From Paraflavitalea pollutisoli (GTDB lineage Bacteria > Bacteroidota > Bacteroidia > Chitinophagales > Chitinophagaceae): a stretch of DNA of 64,000 nt. The DNA lies in NCBI RefSeq assembly GCF_029360705.1, contig NZ_JARKMX010000008.1, positions 3,665,479 through 3,729,478 on the forward strand. Reading direction: 5' to 3'. Below the pieces are notes generated by a model, which made no database searches, was not told the origin of the DNA, and worked only from the letters and a program-made list of their open reading frames with translations. Of the stretch, positions 17,600-26,074 are shown one piece after another; the stretch's first letter is position 1, and every line of letters starts with the position of its first letter. A program made the translations under genes and the position numbers.

Positions 17600-19663
17600 C
17601 TAACGGCTCGTTAACAGCAACTGAATACGCACCTCTCTCTTTTGTTTGCCCGTCATTTCATCCAGCCCACTGCCCGTTGTGGTCGTCGCCGGAAACACGA
17701 AGGAGGCAAACCGAACCGCCAGCGTACAGTCCAATTTTCCAGATCGCCGCCGGTTTATCAACCCAGAGAGCGACCGTCGTACATTAATATAATACCGCCA
17801 ACCTTTGCCATTGAAAACCGGGATCGAAAAATAGTACGGCACATCCTGCTCATAGGCATACACGCGCGCATCGTAACTATCGGTTTCAAAAAAATGCAGG
17901 CGTGCATTCGCTGTAAAAGATGCGGGAGAAGAATAGAAAACCTCGGTAAAGGCGGAGAAACCTTTTTCCCGCGCAGCCTCCGCACTGCTGCGAAACCATA
18001 CCAACTCAAACCGACTCCTGAGCAAAACAGCTGTGCTGACCTGGTAGCTGAACTGCGTTCGCCAGTTCTGCCGCGCACCGGTCAATACCGGTTTCAAGGG
18101 TCCTTCTACCACCGTACTGTTCGCCGGTTTCTGCTCAACCCGGAAACGACTTACCAACTCGACCTGCTTATTAGGTTTGTGCGTCACTTGCAACAAGTAG
18201 TCGCTGCCATGTCCCGGTGCATTGATCCGGTACCGTAGCCAGGGAAAGCGAAACAGGTCAGCATAAGCATCCAGTTGCCAACCGGCAACAGGTCGCACGG
18301 TGAGTCCGGTAAAAATGCCTTCCTCATTGCCTGGCAGATAACTTTCGGTGAAGGCATTGCCCTGCAAGGCCTGGTATCCCTTCGCGATATTCCGGTACAG
18401 CAACGACAGATCGATCCTGCTGTCGAGACTCATCATCAGACCCTGCACGATCGCCTTATTCATCCGGTGATCGACAGCCGCTTCTCCAAACAGGTGAAGG
18501 TTATTCACCGTAAGGCTGTAGTCCGCACTGTAATTACTCCACCGCTCGCCGGTCATCGCAAAAAGATCATAAGGCTCACCCGACCGTACGAAAGGCCTGG
18601 AAAACCGGTATTGTAGTGAATTGACGCCTACCTGCCAACGGTCACGCCGGTAAGCAACCCGCGCGCCGGCCGTAAGCCGGTTCAGGTTATAACGCTCCGC
18701 CAACTCTGCTTCGGTACGGTGGTAACCCATCGTCAGCAAAGAAGTCACACTATCATTGTACAGATTGGCATCCAGCTGCCTGTGCGATACAAAAGCGGTA
18801 GCCTCCCAGTGGCGGTGCTGCAACGTGATACCGCCCCCCCGGTGAAACAGGTACTCGCCTGCCGCGCTGTAGGGTTTCAACACCGGCCCCTGCCGCTTGA
18901 TCTGTACCACGGCAGCACTTTTCTTAAAAGCAAGACTTTGCCAATGGATCAGCCCCTGTCCCATATTCACCGAAAAATCGCCAAGTGCCAACGCTTTCAC
19001 GGTTCCTTTGCCACGGATAAAGAAGTGAAAAGAATAGAAATCGAAACCCGCACGCCTGGGTGCCGTAAAAAAAGGTTCACCCGCATCTTTGTCGGCCGTA
19101 ACGCCATACTGCAATACGTTGCCATAGCTATAGCGGTATCGCGCAAACAACCGGTAGGGATCACCCTGGTAATGATCTTTATCTGGAGTGGCAGGAGCCT
19201 GATACCCCGTAGCTTGTTCCAGCACCTTCGATGCCCGCAGCAACAAACTATGATTACCCATATACAATCGCCTGCTCCACGAATTGGGATCAGCCTTTCC
19301 ATCACCTGCCGTTACAAAGGGCAACAGCAGCCGGATGGTTACCAGATCCCAGCCAGGTATGGCTTGCAGTTCCTGCAAACCGGACAGCTTACCCAATAAC
19401 TTACGGTAACTGAAGAATGCGTCGATCTGCAAGGCACTTAACATCGGTAACCCTTCAAGATCTTCCCGGCTGGCCCGATTGAGGTCGAGCGGATGGCGCC
19501 GCAGCGACTCCAGTTGTTGCCAGTAACCATCGTCTTCGGTGGCTTCCTCGTTCAACTCGGTCAGATTTTCCAGTTGTTGTTCTGTAAGGGGATTACGCAC
19601 CGGTTCCTGGGCGGCTACCCACCGGGCAACCAACAACCAGATCACACACAACAGCATTCTCAT
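17600..19663 (-). CDS. Helix-hairpin-helix domain protein with outer-membrane barrel-like body
   Basis: This 687-aa exported protein has a signal peptide ending near RWVAAQ. Residues about 50-115 hold ComEA-like helix-hairpin-helix motifs (LDLNRASREDLEGLPMLSALQ, then LSGLQELQAIPGW). The long C-terminal part alternates Tyr/Phe/Arg-rich strands like an outer-membrane beta-barrel (FDFYSFHFFIRG, WQVGVNSLQYRFSRPF). Proteins with this combination occur across Bacteroidota and are usually labelled only by the helix-hairpin-helix domain. In a periplasmic/outer-membrane setting the motif need not bind DNA. It overlaps the upstream barrel gene by 4 bases (19660-19663), so the two are translationally coupled. 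The function is unknown. Confidence 0.8.
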   Translation of the reverse strand: MRMLLCVIWLLVARWVAAQEPVRNPLTEQQLENLTELNEEATEDDGYWQQLESLRRHPLDLNRASREDLEGLPMLSALQIDAFFSYRKLLGKLSGLQELQAIPGWDLVTIRLLLPFVTAGDGKADPNSWSRRLYMGNHSLLLRASKVLEQATGYQAPATPDKDHYQGDPYRLFARYRYSYGNVLQYGVTADKDAGEPFFTAPRRAGFDFYSFHFFIRGKGTVKALALGDFSVNMGQGLIHWQSLAFKKSAAVVQIKRQGPVLKPYSAAGEYLFHRGGGITLQHRHWEATAFVSHRQLDANLYNDSVTSLLTMGYHRTEAELAERYNLNRLTAGARVAYRRDRWQVGVNSLQYRFSRPFVRSGEPYDLFAMTGERWSNYSADYSLTVNNLHLFGEAAVDHRMNKAIVQGLMMSLDSRIDLSLLYRNIAKGYQALQGNAFTESYLPGNEEGIFTGLTVRPVAGWQLDAYADLFRFPWLRYRINAPGHGSDYLLQVTHKPNKQVELVSRFRVEQKPANSTVVEGPLKPVLTGARQNWRTQFSYQVSTAVLLRSRFELVWFRSSAEAAREKGFSAFTEVFYSSPASFTANARLHFFETDSYDARVYAYEQDVPYYFSIPVFNGKGWRYYINVRRSLSGLINRRRSGKLDCTLAVRFASFVFPATTTTGSGLDEMTGKQKREVRIQLLLTSR

Positions 19664-20508
19664 GGCTCACGCGTTTTACCGGTTTCAAAGAGCAACAACA
19701 CCCCCGGTGTAAAACCCAGCTGCGGGTGATAGGTACCCGTTACATCCACCCGCACCTGTTTCCATGCCCACCCGGCGCCGACCCACGGCGATGCTGTAGC
19801 CGAAACGATGCCCAGCCGGGCAAAGAAGCGTTTATCGAGCACGTATTGAATACCTGCCACCACATTGACGTCCCGGTTCTCTTCCTTTACCCATTCGGCG
19901 CTCACCAGCACCTGCTGCGACAATTCATACCCCAAACCCATCTTATATCCCCATGCCATTTTCTCCCCGCCTTGCTTTCCATATTTTCCACCATAAGGAT
20001 TGAAAACATGGACACCCGCATGCACCTGATCTGTAATATGCCAGATCGTTCCTACCTCCACCACCGCAGTACCATCACCCCCATAACCGGCGGCACGCAT
20101 CATGGCATAATTGAACTGCACCCCCAGGTCGATCCGCCCCAATTGCCGGGCATAGGCTATACCGGCCATCGACTCGTTGTAATCGGCCGAGCCAAAATAA
20201 TGGGCAGCGATGCCCCAGCCGCCATGACCGGCTGGCACCCCGATCATCACCTGGTAATTGTTGAGTTTTTCCTGCATAAAACGCCGCTCGGCGTACACGC
20301 CAGCGGCCGTTCTGGTCAACCGGGCCAATGCAGCCTGGTTGGCTACTGCAGAAAAAACATCTGTAAAATGCGTACTGTAAGCGCCCAGTCCAGGGTAACG
20401 GGCAGCCTGGGGATAGCGAAGCGATTGAGCGCCGACCGTCAAGGTGGCGAAGACGAAAAAGGCGAGCAGATAAGGACTGATGGCCTTTGACAAGCGTAGT
20501 TTTTCCAA
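19660..20508 (-). CDS. PorV/PorQ-like outer-membrane beta-barrel protein
   Basis: This 282-aa protein has a signal peptide ending near LTVGAQ. It then shows the pattern seen in PorV/PorQ-family barrels: RYPGLGAYSTHFTDVFSAVANQAALARL near the N-terminus, followed by repeating amphipathic strands (GGWGIAAHYFGSADYNESMAGIAYARQLG, VHAGVHVFNPYGG, RFFARLGIVSATASPWVGAGW). PorV and PorQ are T9SS-associated outer-membrane proteins; this one may be a member or only a structural relative. It is the first gene of a two-gene minus-strand unit with the helix-hairpin-helix protein, whose start overlaps its stop. It diverges from folD, with 71 bases between them. Confidence 0.7.
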   Translation of the reverse strand: MEKLRLSKAISPYLLAFFVFATLTVGAQSLRYPQAARYPGLGAYSTHFTDVFSAVANQAALARLTRTAAGVYAERRFMQEKLNNYQVMIGVPAGHGGWGIAAHYFGSADYNESMAGIAYARQLGRIDLGVQFNYAMMRAAGYGGDGTAVVEVGTIWHITDQVHAGVHVFNPYGGKYGKQGGEKMAWGYKMGLGYELSQQVLVSAEWVKEENRDVNVVAGIQYVLDKRFFARLGIVSATASPWVGAGWAWKQVRVDVTGTYHPQLGFTPGVLLLFETGKTREP

Positions 20509-20544
20509 AGGAATAGTTTTGGTTAGGAAAAACTAACGTAAAAA

Positions 20545-20575
20545 TTTACCAGACGGATTACCGATAGTACCTTTG
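20545..20575 (+). promoter_or_regulatory. folD promoter, Bacteroidota type
   Basis: A TTTA element (20545-20548) is separated by 19 bases from a TACCTTTG box (20568-20575), matching the Bacteroidota consensus TTTG-N19-21-TAnnTTTG apart from one base of the first element. The folD ATG starts only 4 bases after the box, so the message should be leaderless or nearly so. Confidence 0.7.
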
Positions 20576-20579
20576 CGCC

Positions 20580-21455
20580 ATGCAAATTTTAGATGGGCAG
20601 CTTGTATCACAGGCTACAAAAGATGAACTGCGCCTCAATGTGGGCCAGTTAAGGACCGAAGGCAAAAAGATCCCCCACCTCGCCGCCGTACTGGTTGGCA
20701 ACAACGGGGCCAGCGAAACCTATGTAGGCTCCAAAGTAAGGACCTGCGAAGAAATAGGTTTCAAATCCACGCTCATCCGCCTCGAAGAGGAGATCAGCGA
20801 GTTCAAATTGCTCGAGGTCATCAAGGAACTCAACAATGACCCCGATATCGACGGTATCCTGGTTCAATTGCCACTTCCCAAGCACATCTCCGACGAAGAA
20901 GTGATCAACGCCATCGATCCTTCCAAAGACGTAGATGGCTTTCATCCCATCAGTGTAGGTAAACTGGTACAGGGGCTCCCCTCTTTCGTATCAGCTACCC
21001 CCCACGGCATTATGCTCATGCTGGAGCATTACAAGATCGACACCAAAGGCAAACATGCCGTGGTGATCGGCCGCAGCAATATCGTTGGCCGCCCCATGAG
21101 CATCCTGCTCAGCGCCAATACTACGCCCGGCAACTGCACCGTAACGCTCTGCCACTCGCAGACCAAAAACCTGAAAGAACTTTGCCTGCAGGCCGACATC
21201 ATTGTGGCAGCCCTCGGCAAACCCGAATTCCTCACGGCCGATATGGTCAAAGAAGGAGCTATCATCATCGACGTAGGTATCACCCGCGTAGCCGATCCCT
21301 CCAAGAAACGTGGCTACAGCATCAAAGGCGACGTTGATTTTACCAACGTATCACCCAAAGCGAGCTATATTACGCCCGTGCCCGGTGGTGTAGGTCCCAT
21401 GACCATCGCCGCATTGATGAAGAACACCTACGCAGCCTGTATCGCCAAGAACTAA
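20580..21455 (+). CDS. folD: Bifunctional methylenetetrahydrofolate dehydrogenase / methenyltetrahydrofolate cyclohydrolase
   Basis: This 291-aa cytoplasmic enzyme interconverts 5,10-methylene- and 10-formyl-tetrahydrofolate for one-carbon metabolism. The length is normal for FolD. Recognisable motifs are [15 protein letters not shown] (with the catalytic Lys region near residue 54), [29 protein letters not shown], the nucleotide-binding [14 protein letters not shown], and the C-terminal [17 protein letters not shown] signature. The ATG at 20580 gives the standard FolD N-terminus ([10 protein letters not shown]) and sits immediately after the promoter box. A hairpin follows the stop. Confidence 0.98.
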   Translation: MQILDGQLVSQATKDELRLNVGQLRTEGKKIPHLAAVLVGNNGASETYVGSKVRTCEEIGFKSTLIRLEEEISEFKLLEVIKELNNDPDIDGILVQLPLPKHISDEEVINAIDPSKDVDGFHPISVGKLVQGLPSFVSATPHGIMLMLEHYKIDTKGKHAVVIGRSNIVGRPMSILLSANTTPGNCTVTLCHSQTKNLKELCLQADIIVAALGKPEFLTADMVKEGAIIIDVGITRVADPSKKRGYSIKGDVDFTNVSPKASYITPVPGGVGPMTIAALMKNTYAACIAKN

Positions 21456-21467
21456 TCGATCAATAGC

Positions 21468-21516
21468 AAAGGCCCCTCAGCAGTGTATGTATCATATATT
21501 GTGGAGGGGCTTTCGC
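21468..21516 (+). terminator. Probable intrinsic terminator of folD
   Basis: The arms aaaggcccctc and gaggggcttt pair with one bulged G around a 25-base loop and end in a short T run. It lies 13 bases past the folD stop. The loop is long, so confidence is moderate. Confidence 0.6.
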
Positions 21517-21584
21517 ATTTACCTCCCAACACGCCCGTTCCCACCTACCAACCTCCCACATTACCCCAGCTCGTGCTATTTTCG

Positions 21585-21592
21585 TAAATTTG
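21585..21592 (+). promoter_or_regulatory. queE promoter -7 box
   Basis: TAAATTTG is a perfect match to TAnnTTTG and lies 6 bases before the queE ATG at 21599. A clear TTTG element at the expected distance upstream is not visible. The spacing implies a leaderless or ultra-short-leader message. Confidence 0.6.
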
Positions 21593-21598
21593 CGCCCT

Positions 21599-22222
21599 AT
21601 GGAACTAAGTGCAGCACCGGTGGTCACCAGTTTGCCCGTGATGGAATCCTTCTATACCATTCAGGGAGAAGGCTTTTACCAGGGAAAAGCAGCTTATTTT
21701 ATCCGCCTCGGCGGATGCGATGTCGGCTGCGTATGGTGCGATGTGAAGGAAAGCTGGGATGCGTCCAAACACCCGCAGCATACCATCGAAGAGATCGTGG
21801 CCGCCGCAGCAGCCCACCCTGGCCGCATGGCGGTGGTAACCGGCGGCGAACCCCTGATGCACAACCTGGACGAATTGACGGACGCCCTGCATCAAGCTGG
21901 TTTTCAAACAAATATCGAAACTTCCGGCTCCTCCCCCCTGAGCGGCAACTGGGATTGGATCTGCCTGTCCCCCAAGAAATTTAAACTTCCGGTACCCGAG
22001 ATCCTGCCCGTAGCCAATGAGCTGAAAGTTGTCATATTCAATAAAAGCGATTTTGCCTGGGCCGAAAAATACGCCGCCCAGGTATCCCCCGACTGCAAAT
22101 TGTACCTGGCCCCCGAGTGGGACAAGTCAAAAGAGATGAACCCCCTCATCATTGAATACATCAAAGCGAATCCACGCTGGGAGCTATCACTCCAGATCCA
22201 TAAGTATATCAATGTACCTTAG
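21599..22222 (+). CDS. queE: 7-carboxy-7-deazaguanine synthase (radical SAM)
   Basis: This 207-aa enzyme converts 6-carboxy-tetrahydropterin to 7-carboxy-7-deazaguanine in the queuosine (preQ0) pathway. It has the radical-SAM cysteine motif GGCDVGCVWCD (Cys40, Cys44, Cys47) with the CxxxCxxC spacing. It also has FYTIQGEGFYQGKAAYFIRLGG just before it and VVTGGEPLMH for SAM binding. I start at the ATG at 21599; the frame is open a few codons further, but those bases form the promoter box. The QueD-type enzymes that would make its substrate are elsewhere in the window (47935-48872). Confidence 0.93.
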   Translation: MELSAAPVVTSLPVMESFYTIQGEGFYQGKAAYFIRLGGCDVGCVWCDVKESWDASKHPQHTIEEIVAAAAAHPGRMAVVTGGEPLMHNLDELTDALHQAGFQTNIETSGSSPLSGNWDWICLSPKKFKLPVPEILPVANELKVVIFNKSDFAWAEKYAAQVSPDCKLYLAPEWDKSKEMNPLIIEYIKANPRWELSLQIHKYINVP

Positions 22223-22328
22223 AATAAACCCCGGCCTTTTACGTTTTTAACAATTGCATACTATCTTACGCGAACGAAATAGCGTCTTGATAGGAAGTAT
22301 CGACTGAAACATCACAAAAAAGGTTAGC

Positions 22329-24248
22329 ATGGGCATCAAGCAGTTTTGTACCATATTGGCACTCTTCATAGCACCCGTATTCGTATCGGCACAACAATAT
22401 GATCCGGCCAAAGTAAACAAGAAGGCTGCCGCCCTCTACGAAAAAGCCATCAACAAAGCCCAGGATGATGATTTCAAAGGAGGCATAGAATTGCTGAAGG
22501 AAGCGGTAAAGATCGATCCCCGTTTTCTCGATGGTTACCTCTCCATCGCCGGCATGTACGGCGAAATGAAAGACTACCAGAACGCGATCGACTACTACCT
22601 GAAAGCGAAAGCCGTCGATGCCGACTATTTCAAAGACTACAACCTCCCCTACTCCATCAACCTCGCGGGAAAAGGACTCTTTGCAGAAGCACTGACAGCC
22701 GTGACCGAATTCCTGACCATTACCAACCTCAATGCGAAAAGCCGCAGTGCCGGCGAATTCCGTCAGAAGAGCTACCAGTTTGCCGTAGACTATGCCAAAC
22801 AGAAACCGCTATCCGAATACAAGTTCCAGCCACAGAATATGGGCGATAGCATCAACTCTATCTATTCCGAGTATTTCCCGGCCCTCACCATCGATGGCAA
22901 CGAACTCGTCATCACCCGCCGGGTAAAACACTACAACGAAGATTTCTTCGGCTCCCGTCGAATCGGTGGTCAATGGTCCAAGGCCTTGCCGCTGCCCGGC
23001 GATATCAATACCGACGCCAACGAAGGCGCACAGACCATCTCACAGGATGGACAGTGGCTTATCTTTACCGGCTGTAATTTCCGCGACGGGTTCGGCAGTT
23101 GTGACCTCTATATTTCCTACCTCACCCTCGATGGATGGAGTGCTCCTACCAACCTCGGCCCCCGCATCAACAGCGGCGGTTGGGATTCTGCCCCCACCCT
23201 ATCACCCGATAAACGCGACCTGTATTTTGCCAGCAGCCGCAACGACGGTTACGGAGGCAGCGACATATACGTAAGCCACTACCTGCCCAATGGCCAATGG
23301 AGCATGGCCGAAAACCTCGGACCAGAAGTCAACACGGCCGGCGATGAAAGCTGCCCGTTCATCCACGCCGATAACCAGACCCTGTACTTTACATCCAACG
23401 GACACCTGGGTTATGGCGGCGATGATCTCTTCGTTATCAAAAAAGGTCCCAACAAAACCTGGGGCAAGGCCACCAACCTCGGCTTTCCCATCAATACCAT
23501 CGAAAACGAAGGCAGCCTGATCATTGCGGCAGATGGCAAAACAACCTATTACGCCAGCGACCGCAGCGATAGCAAAGGTGGTCTCGATATCTATACCTTT
23601 GAATTGCGCGACGATATCCGTCCCGCCCGCACCCTGTGGGTAAAGGGTAAAGTGTTTGACAAGAAAACGAGCAAAGGACTACCCTCCGCCATCGAATTGA
23701 CCGACCTGGCCTCGCAGGAAGTAGTCAGCAAGGTCCAGACCGACGAAACCGGCAATTACCTGGTCACCCTGCCCATTGGAAAGGACTATGCCTTCAACGT
23801 AAACCGCAAAGGCTACCTGTTCTACTCCGAGAATTTTCCGCTGAGTCAGAAAGCACCTGATTCCACTTACCACATCGATATCCCCTTGCAGCCCCTCGAA
23901 GCCAATGCTTCGATCGTGCTGAAGAACATCTTCTTCGACTCGAAAGAGTTTAGCCTGAAACCCGAGTCCACCTCCGAGCTGGACAAACTGTTTGTGCTGC
24001 TGCGCGACAATGCCACCATCAAGGTCCAGATCAGCGGCCACACCGACAATATAGGCAAGGCCGAAGACAACCTGCTGCTTTCGCAAAACCGGGCGCAGGC
24101 CGTAGTCAAATACCTGGTCGGTAAAGGCATTAACCAGGCCAGGCTGACGGCCAAAGGATTGGGAGCTACGCAACCCATTGCCGACAACAATACAGAAGAG
24201 GGTCGGGCCCAGAATCGCCGCACGGAGATGAAAGTGATCAGCTTCTAG
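22329..24248 (+). CDS. PorE-like OmpA-family protein (TPR, beta-propeller, OmpA)
   Basis: This 639-aa exported protein has a signal peptide ending near PVFVSAQ. Its domains in order are TPR-like helices (about 30-150: YEKAINKAQDDDFKGGIELLKEAV, YQNAIDYYLKAKAVD) and a PD40/WD40-like propeller (about 185-430). The propeller repeats are of the type SQDGQWLIFTGC, SPDKRDLYFASSRNDGYGGSDIYV and HADNQTLYFTSNGHLGYGGDDLFV. A carboxypeptidase-regulatory-like module follows (about 435-520), then a C-terminal OmpA domain (about 530-639) with the peptidoglycan-binding motif GHTDNIGKAEDNLLLSQNRA. This is the domain order known for PorE, a T9SS component that anchors to peptidoglycan. Many Bacteroidota have several paralogs, so a T9SS role is an inference. 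Confidence 0.87.
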   Translation: MGIKQFCTILALFIAPVFVSAQQYDPAKVNKKAAALYEKAINKAQDDDFKGGIELLKEAVKIDPRFLDGYLSIAGMYGEMKDYQNAIDYYLKAKAVDADYFKDYNLPYSINLAGKGLFAEALTAVTEFLTITNLNAKSRSAGEFRQKSYQFAVDYAKQKPLSEYKFQPQNMGDSINSIYSEYFPALTIDGNELVITRRVKHYNEDFFGSRRIGGQWSKALPLPGDINTDANEGAQTISQDGQWLIFTGCNFRDGFGSCDLYISYLTLDGWSAPTNLGPRINSGGWDSAPTLSPDKRDLYFASSRNDGYGGSDIYVSHYLPNGQWSMAENLGPEVNTAGDESCPFIHADNQTLYFTSNGHLGYGGDDLFVIKKGPNKTWGKATNLGFPINTIENEGSLIIAADGKTTYYASDRSDSKGGLDIYTFELRDDIRPARTLWVKGKVFDKKTSKGLPSAIELTDLASQEVVSKVQTDETGNYLVTLPIGKDYAFNVNRKGYLFYSENFPLSQKAPDSTYHIDIPLQPLEANASIVLKNIFFDSKEFSLKPESTSELDKLFVLLRDNATIKVQISGHTDNIGKAEDNLLLSQNRAQAVVKYLVGKGINQARLTAKGLGATQPIADNNTEEGRAQNRRTEMKVISF

Positions 24249-24326
24249 CGACCGCTTACAGGCATAATGTTCTGTGCCTGTTCGAGGTTGATGGAACAAA
24301 CACATTAGTCATATTATACACAACAC

Positions 24327-24346
24327 TAAAATGTCATGACATTTTA
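24327..24346. promoter_or_regulatory. Perfect 20-bp palindrome, candidate operator
   Basis: The sequence TAAAATGTCATGACATTTTA is its own reverse complement over all 20 bases. Perfect symmetry of this length in an A/T-rich intergenic region suggests a binding site for a dimeric regulator. It is about 300 bases upstream of dprA and 79 bases past the PorE-like stop. No regulator gene is nearby. Confidence 0.45.
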
Positions 24347-24440
24347 AAATTAGTCGTCACCCAATTTGGAATCGCGGGTTGCACAACTGTAAGTTTGTAG
24401 CAGGCAAAAGGGGTTCGATCCGGTATGCTGAAGGGTACCC

Positions 24441-24482
24441 CTCCCCACTCGCTTCCATGCCGCTCCCTACTCGCTCCCATGG
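24441..24482 (+). repeat. Two imperfect copies of a C-rich 20-mer
   Basis: CTCCCCACTCGCTTCCATGC (24441-24460) is repeated as CTCCCTACTCGCTCCCATGG (24463-24482), with 17 of 20 bases identical and a 2-base spacer. The plus strand is strongly pyrimidine-rich here. The role is unknown. Confidence 0.5.
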
Positions 24483-24649
24483 AAGTGTAATGAAAATAGC
24501 ACAACTTTTCTAAATCAATCTCTTACACCAAAAGCGAGAGGGTCCGGCGTGTCCCGGCAAAAAGAGCTGCCGGTAAATCGGACAAACAAAGCAGGCAGCA
24601 GCGCAACAGCTATTGAAATATTATTTATTTTCATGCTGCGAACACATCC

Positions 24650-25771
24650 ATGAAAAGTGACCTACTCTATCAGCTTGCCCTGGCCCATGTGCCACATATC
24701 GGACCGATACATGCCAAAACCCTGGTGGAACATTTTGGCAGCGCTACGGCCATTTTTAAGGCTACCAGAACACAGTTGGAAGCCATCGAAGGCATAGGCC
24801 CTGCAAGAGCCGTCGCCATCCTCTCGTACCATGATTACGACGCCGCCGAAAAAGAGATCCAATTCATGGAAAAGTACCGGATCAGGCCGCTATTCCTCAC
24901 CGATCCCGACTATCCCCAACGCCTCTTACATTGCTACGATGCCCCGGTGCTACTCTTTTACAAAGGCCAGGCAGACCTCAACAAAACCCGCATCCTGTCT
25001 GTGATCGGTACACGTAGCCATACACCCTATGGCAAGCACCTTACCGAAACACTGATCGCCGATTTGGCCAACTACGATGTACTCATCCTGAGCGGGCTTG
25101 CCTTCGGCATAGATGTACTGGCACACAAGTCAGCCATGAAGCACGCATTGCCCACGGTTGGTGTACTTGCTCATGGCCTCGATACCCTATATCCGGCACA
25201 ACACAAAGCCATCGCCAAAGAGATCGTGGCATCTGCTGGTGGATTGCTCACAGAATTTCCCAGTCAGACGGCCCCCGACAAACACAATTTCCCCGCACGC
25301 AACCGTATTGTCGCTGGCATGAGTGATGCCGTCGTAGTCATAGAGACCGGCGTAAAAGGCGGCAGCATGATCACTGCCGAACTCGGCAACAGTTACCACA
25401 AAGAAGTATTCGCTTTCCCCGGTAAGACTACCGACACCAAAAGTGCCGGCTGCAACCAGCTGATCCGGCACAACAAAGCCATGTTACTCACCGATACGCA
25501 ACAACTGATCGATTGCATGGGCTGGGAACCTGGCAACAAAAAAACAACCGTCGCTGCCTCCGGCTGGACGCCCACAGCCACGGAACAACAACTCATGCAT
25601 TGTTTCGCTACCAGCGACACCGTACACATCGATGAACTCAATACGCATAGCAAACTCGGTGGCAGCACCCTGGCCGCCACCATACTAAACCTTGAGTTGC
25701 AGGGCATCGTACAAAGCTTGCCTGGTAAACGTTACAAATTGCTGCTGCAGGCTTCCCCGGCGGGTGAATGA
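24650..25771 (+). CDS. dprA: DNA-processing protein DprA
   Basis: This 373-aa cytoplasmic protein loads RecA on incoming single-stranded DNA during natural transformation. It has an N-terminal helix-hairpin-helix/SAM-like region (about 10-65, IEGIGPARAVAIL). It then has the Rossmann-like DNA_processg_A domain with VIGTRSHTPYG (GTR at 120-122), ILSGLAFGIDVLAHKSAM, GVLAHGLDTLYPAQHK, FPARNRIVAGMSDAVVVIE and GSMITAELG. A C-terminal winged-helix-like (DML1-type) segment at about 305-370 completes it. The length is normal. No other competence gene is adjacent. Confidence 0.96.
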   Translation: MKSDLLYQLALAHVPHIGPIHAKTLVEHFGSATAIFKATRTQLEAIEGIGPARAVAILSYHDYDAAEKEIQFMEKYRIRPLFLTDPDYPQRLLHCYDAPVLLFYKGQADLNKTRILSVIGTRSHTPYGKHLTETLIADLANYDVLILSGLAFGIDVLAHKSAMKHALPTVGVLAHGLDTLYPAQHKAIAKEIVASAGGLLTEFPSQTAPDKHNFPARNRIVAGMSDAVVVIETGVKGGSMITAELGNSYHKEVFAFPGKTTDTKSAGCNQLIRHNKAMLLTDTQQLIDCMGWEPGNKKTTVAASGWTPTATEQQLMHCFATSDTVHIDELNTHSKLGGSTLAATILNLELQGIVQSLPGKRYKLLLQASPAGE

Positions 25772-26038
25772 CGTATTTATTCTTTTTTACAGGCAGCCAT
25801 CAACGATATAGTAGCGACAACAAAGAACTATACAGAAACATTTTTCATCTCGGTGGGTTATAGTAGATAATTAAAACGTAAAGATTGTACGGGAAACATT
25901 GCTTCGAAATACCCTTTATGTGTTATTCCCACATGGAAACAACAGCCATTTTCGAACTCAATTGTTAAAATGCTTTTGCAAATTCATGAACGGTATACAA
26001 CGCAGTAAACGAATGTGACTGAAGCAGCTAAAAAATCT
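25772..26038. other. Intergenic region between dprA and guaB
   Basis: About 270 bases of A/T-rich sequence precede the guaB promoter. I see no gene, riboswitch or repeat. Because the guaB message appears to start at its ATG, this region is upstream of transcription. A short T-rich stretch just after the dprA stop (attcttttttac) may help end dprA transcription, but it has no clear stem. Confidence 0.5.
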
Positions 26039-26071
26039 TTTGGAGCGTATTGAACTGTTACCCTACCTTTG
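26039..26071 (+). promoter_or_regulatory. guaB promoter, full Bacteroidota consensus
   Basis: TTTG (26039-26042), a 21-base spacer and TACCTTTG (26064-26071) match both conserved elements exactly. The guaB ATG (26075) begins 3 bases after the box, so the transcript is predicted to be leaderless. Confidence 0.8.
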
Positions 26072-26074
26072 CAC

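Larger units (their letters stand above)
24249..24649. other. Intergenic region between the PorE-like gene and dprA
   Basis: About 400 bases contain no convincing gene. They hold a weak hairpin just past the PorE-like stop (acaggca/tgcctgt, 24258-24281), a perfect 20-bp palindrome at 24327-24346 and two imperfect copies of a C-rich 20-mer at 24441-24482. They also hold a nested hairpin at 24542-24583. The last three are described separately. Confidence 0.6.

Noticed and set aside
24405-24425. tRNA-like T-loop sequence (ggttcgatcc)
   Set aside because: The flanking bases cannot form the 5-bp T stem (agggg against cggta), and no acceptor or anticodon arms are found.
25772-26074. Purine riboswitch upstream of guaB
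   Set aside because: The promoter places transcription start at or near the ATG, leaving no room for a riboswitch, and no purine-aptamer motifs are seen.
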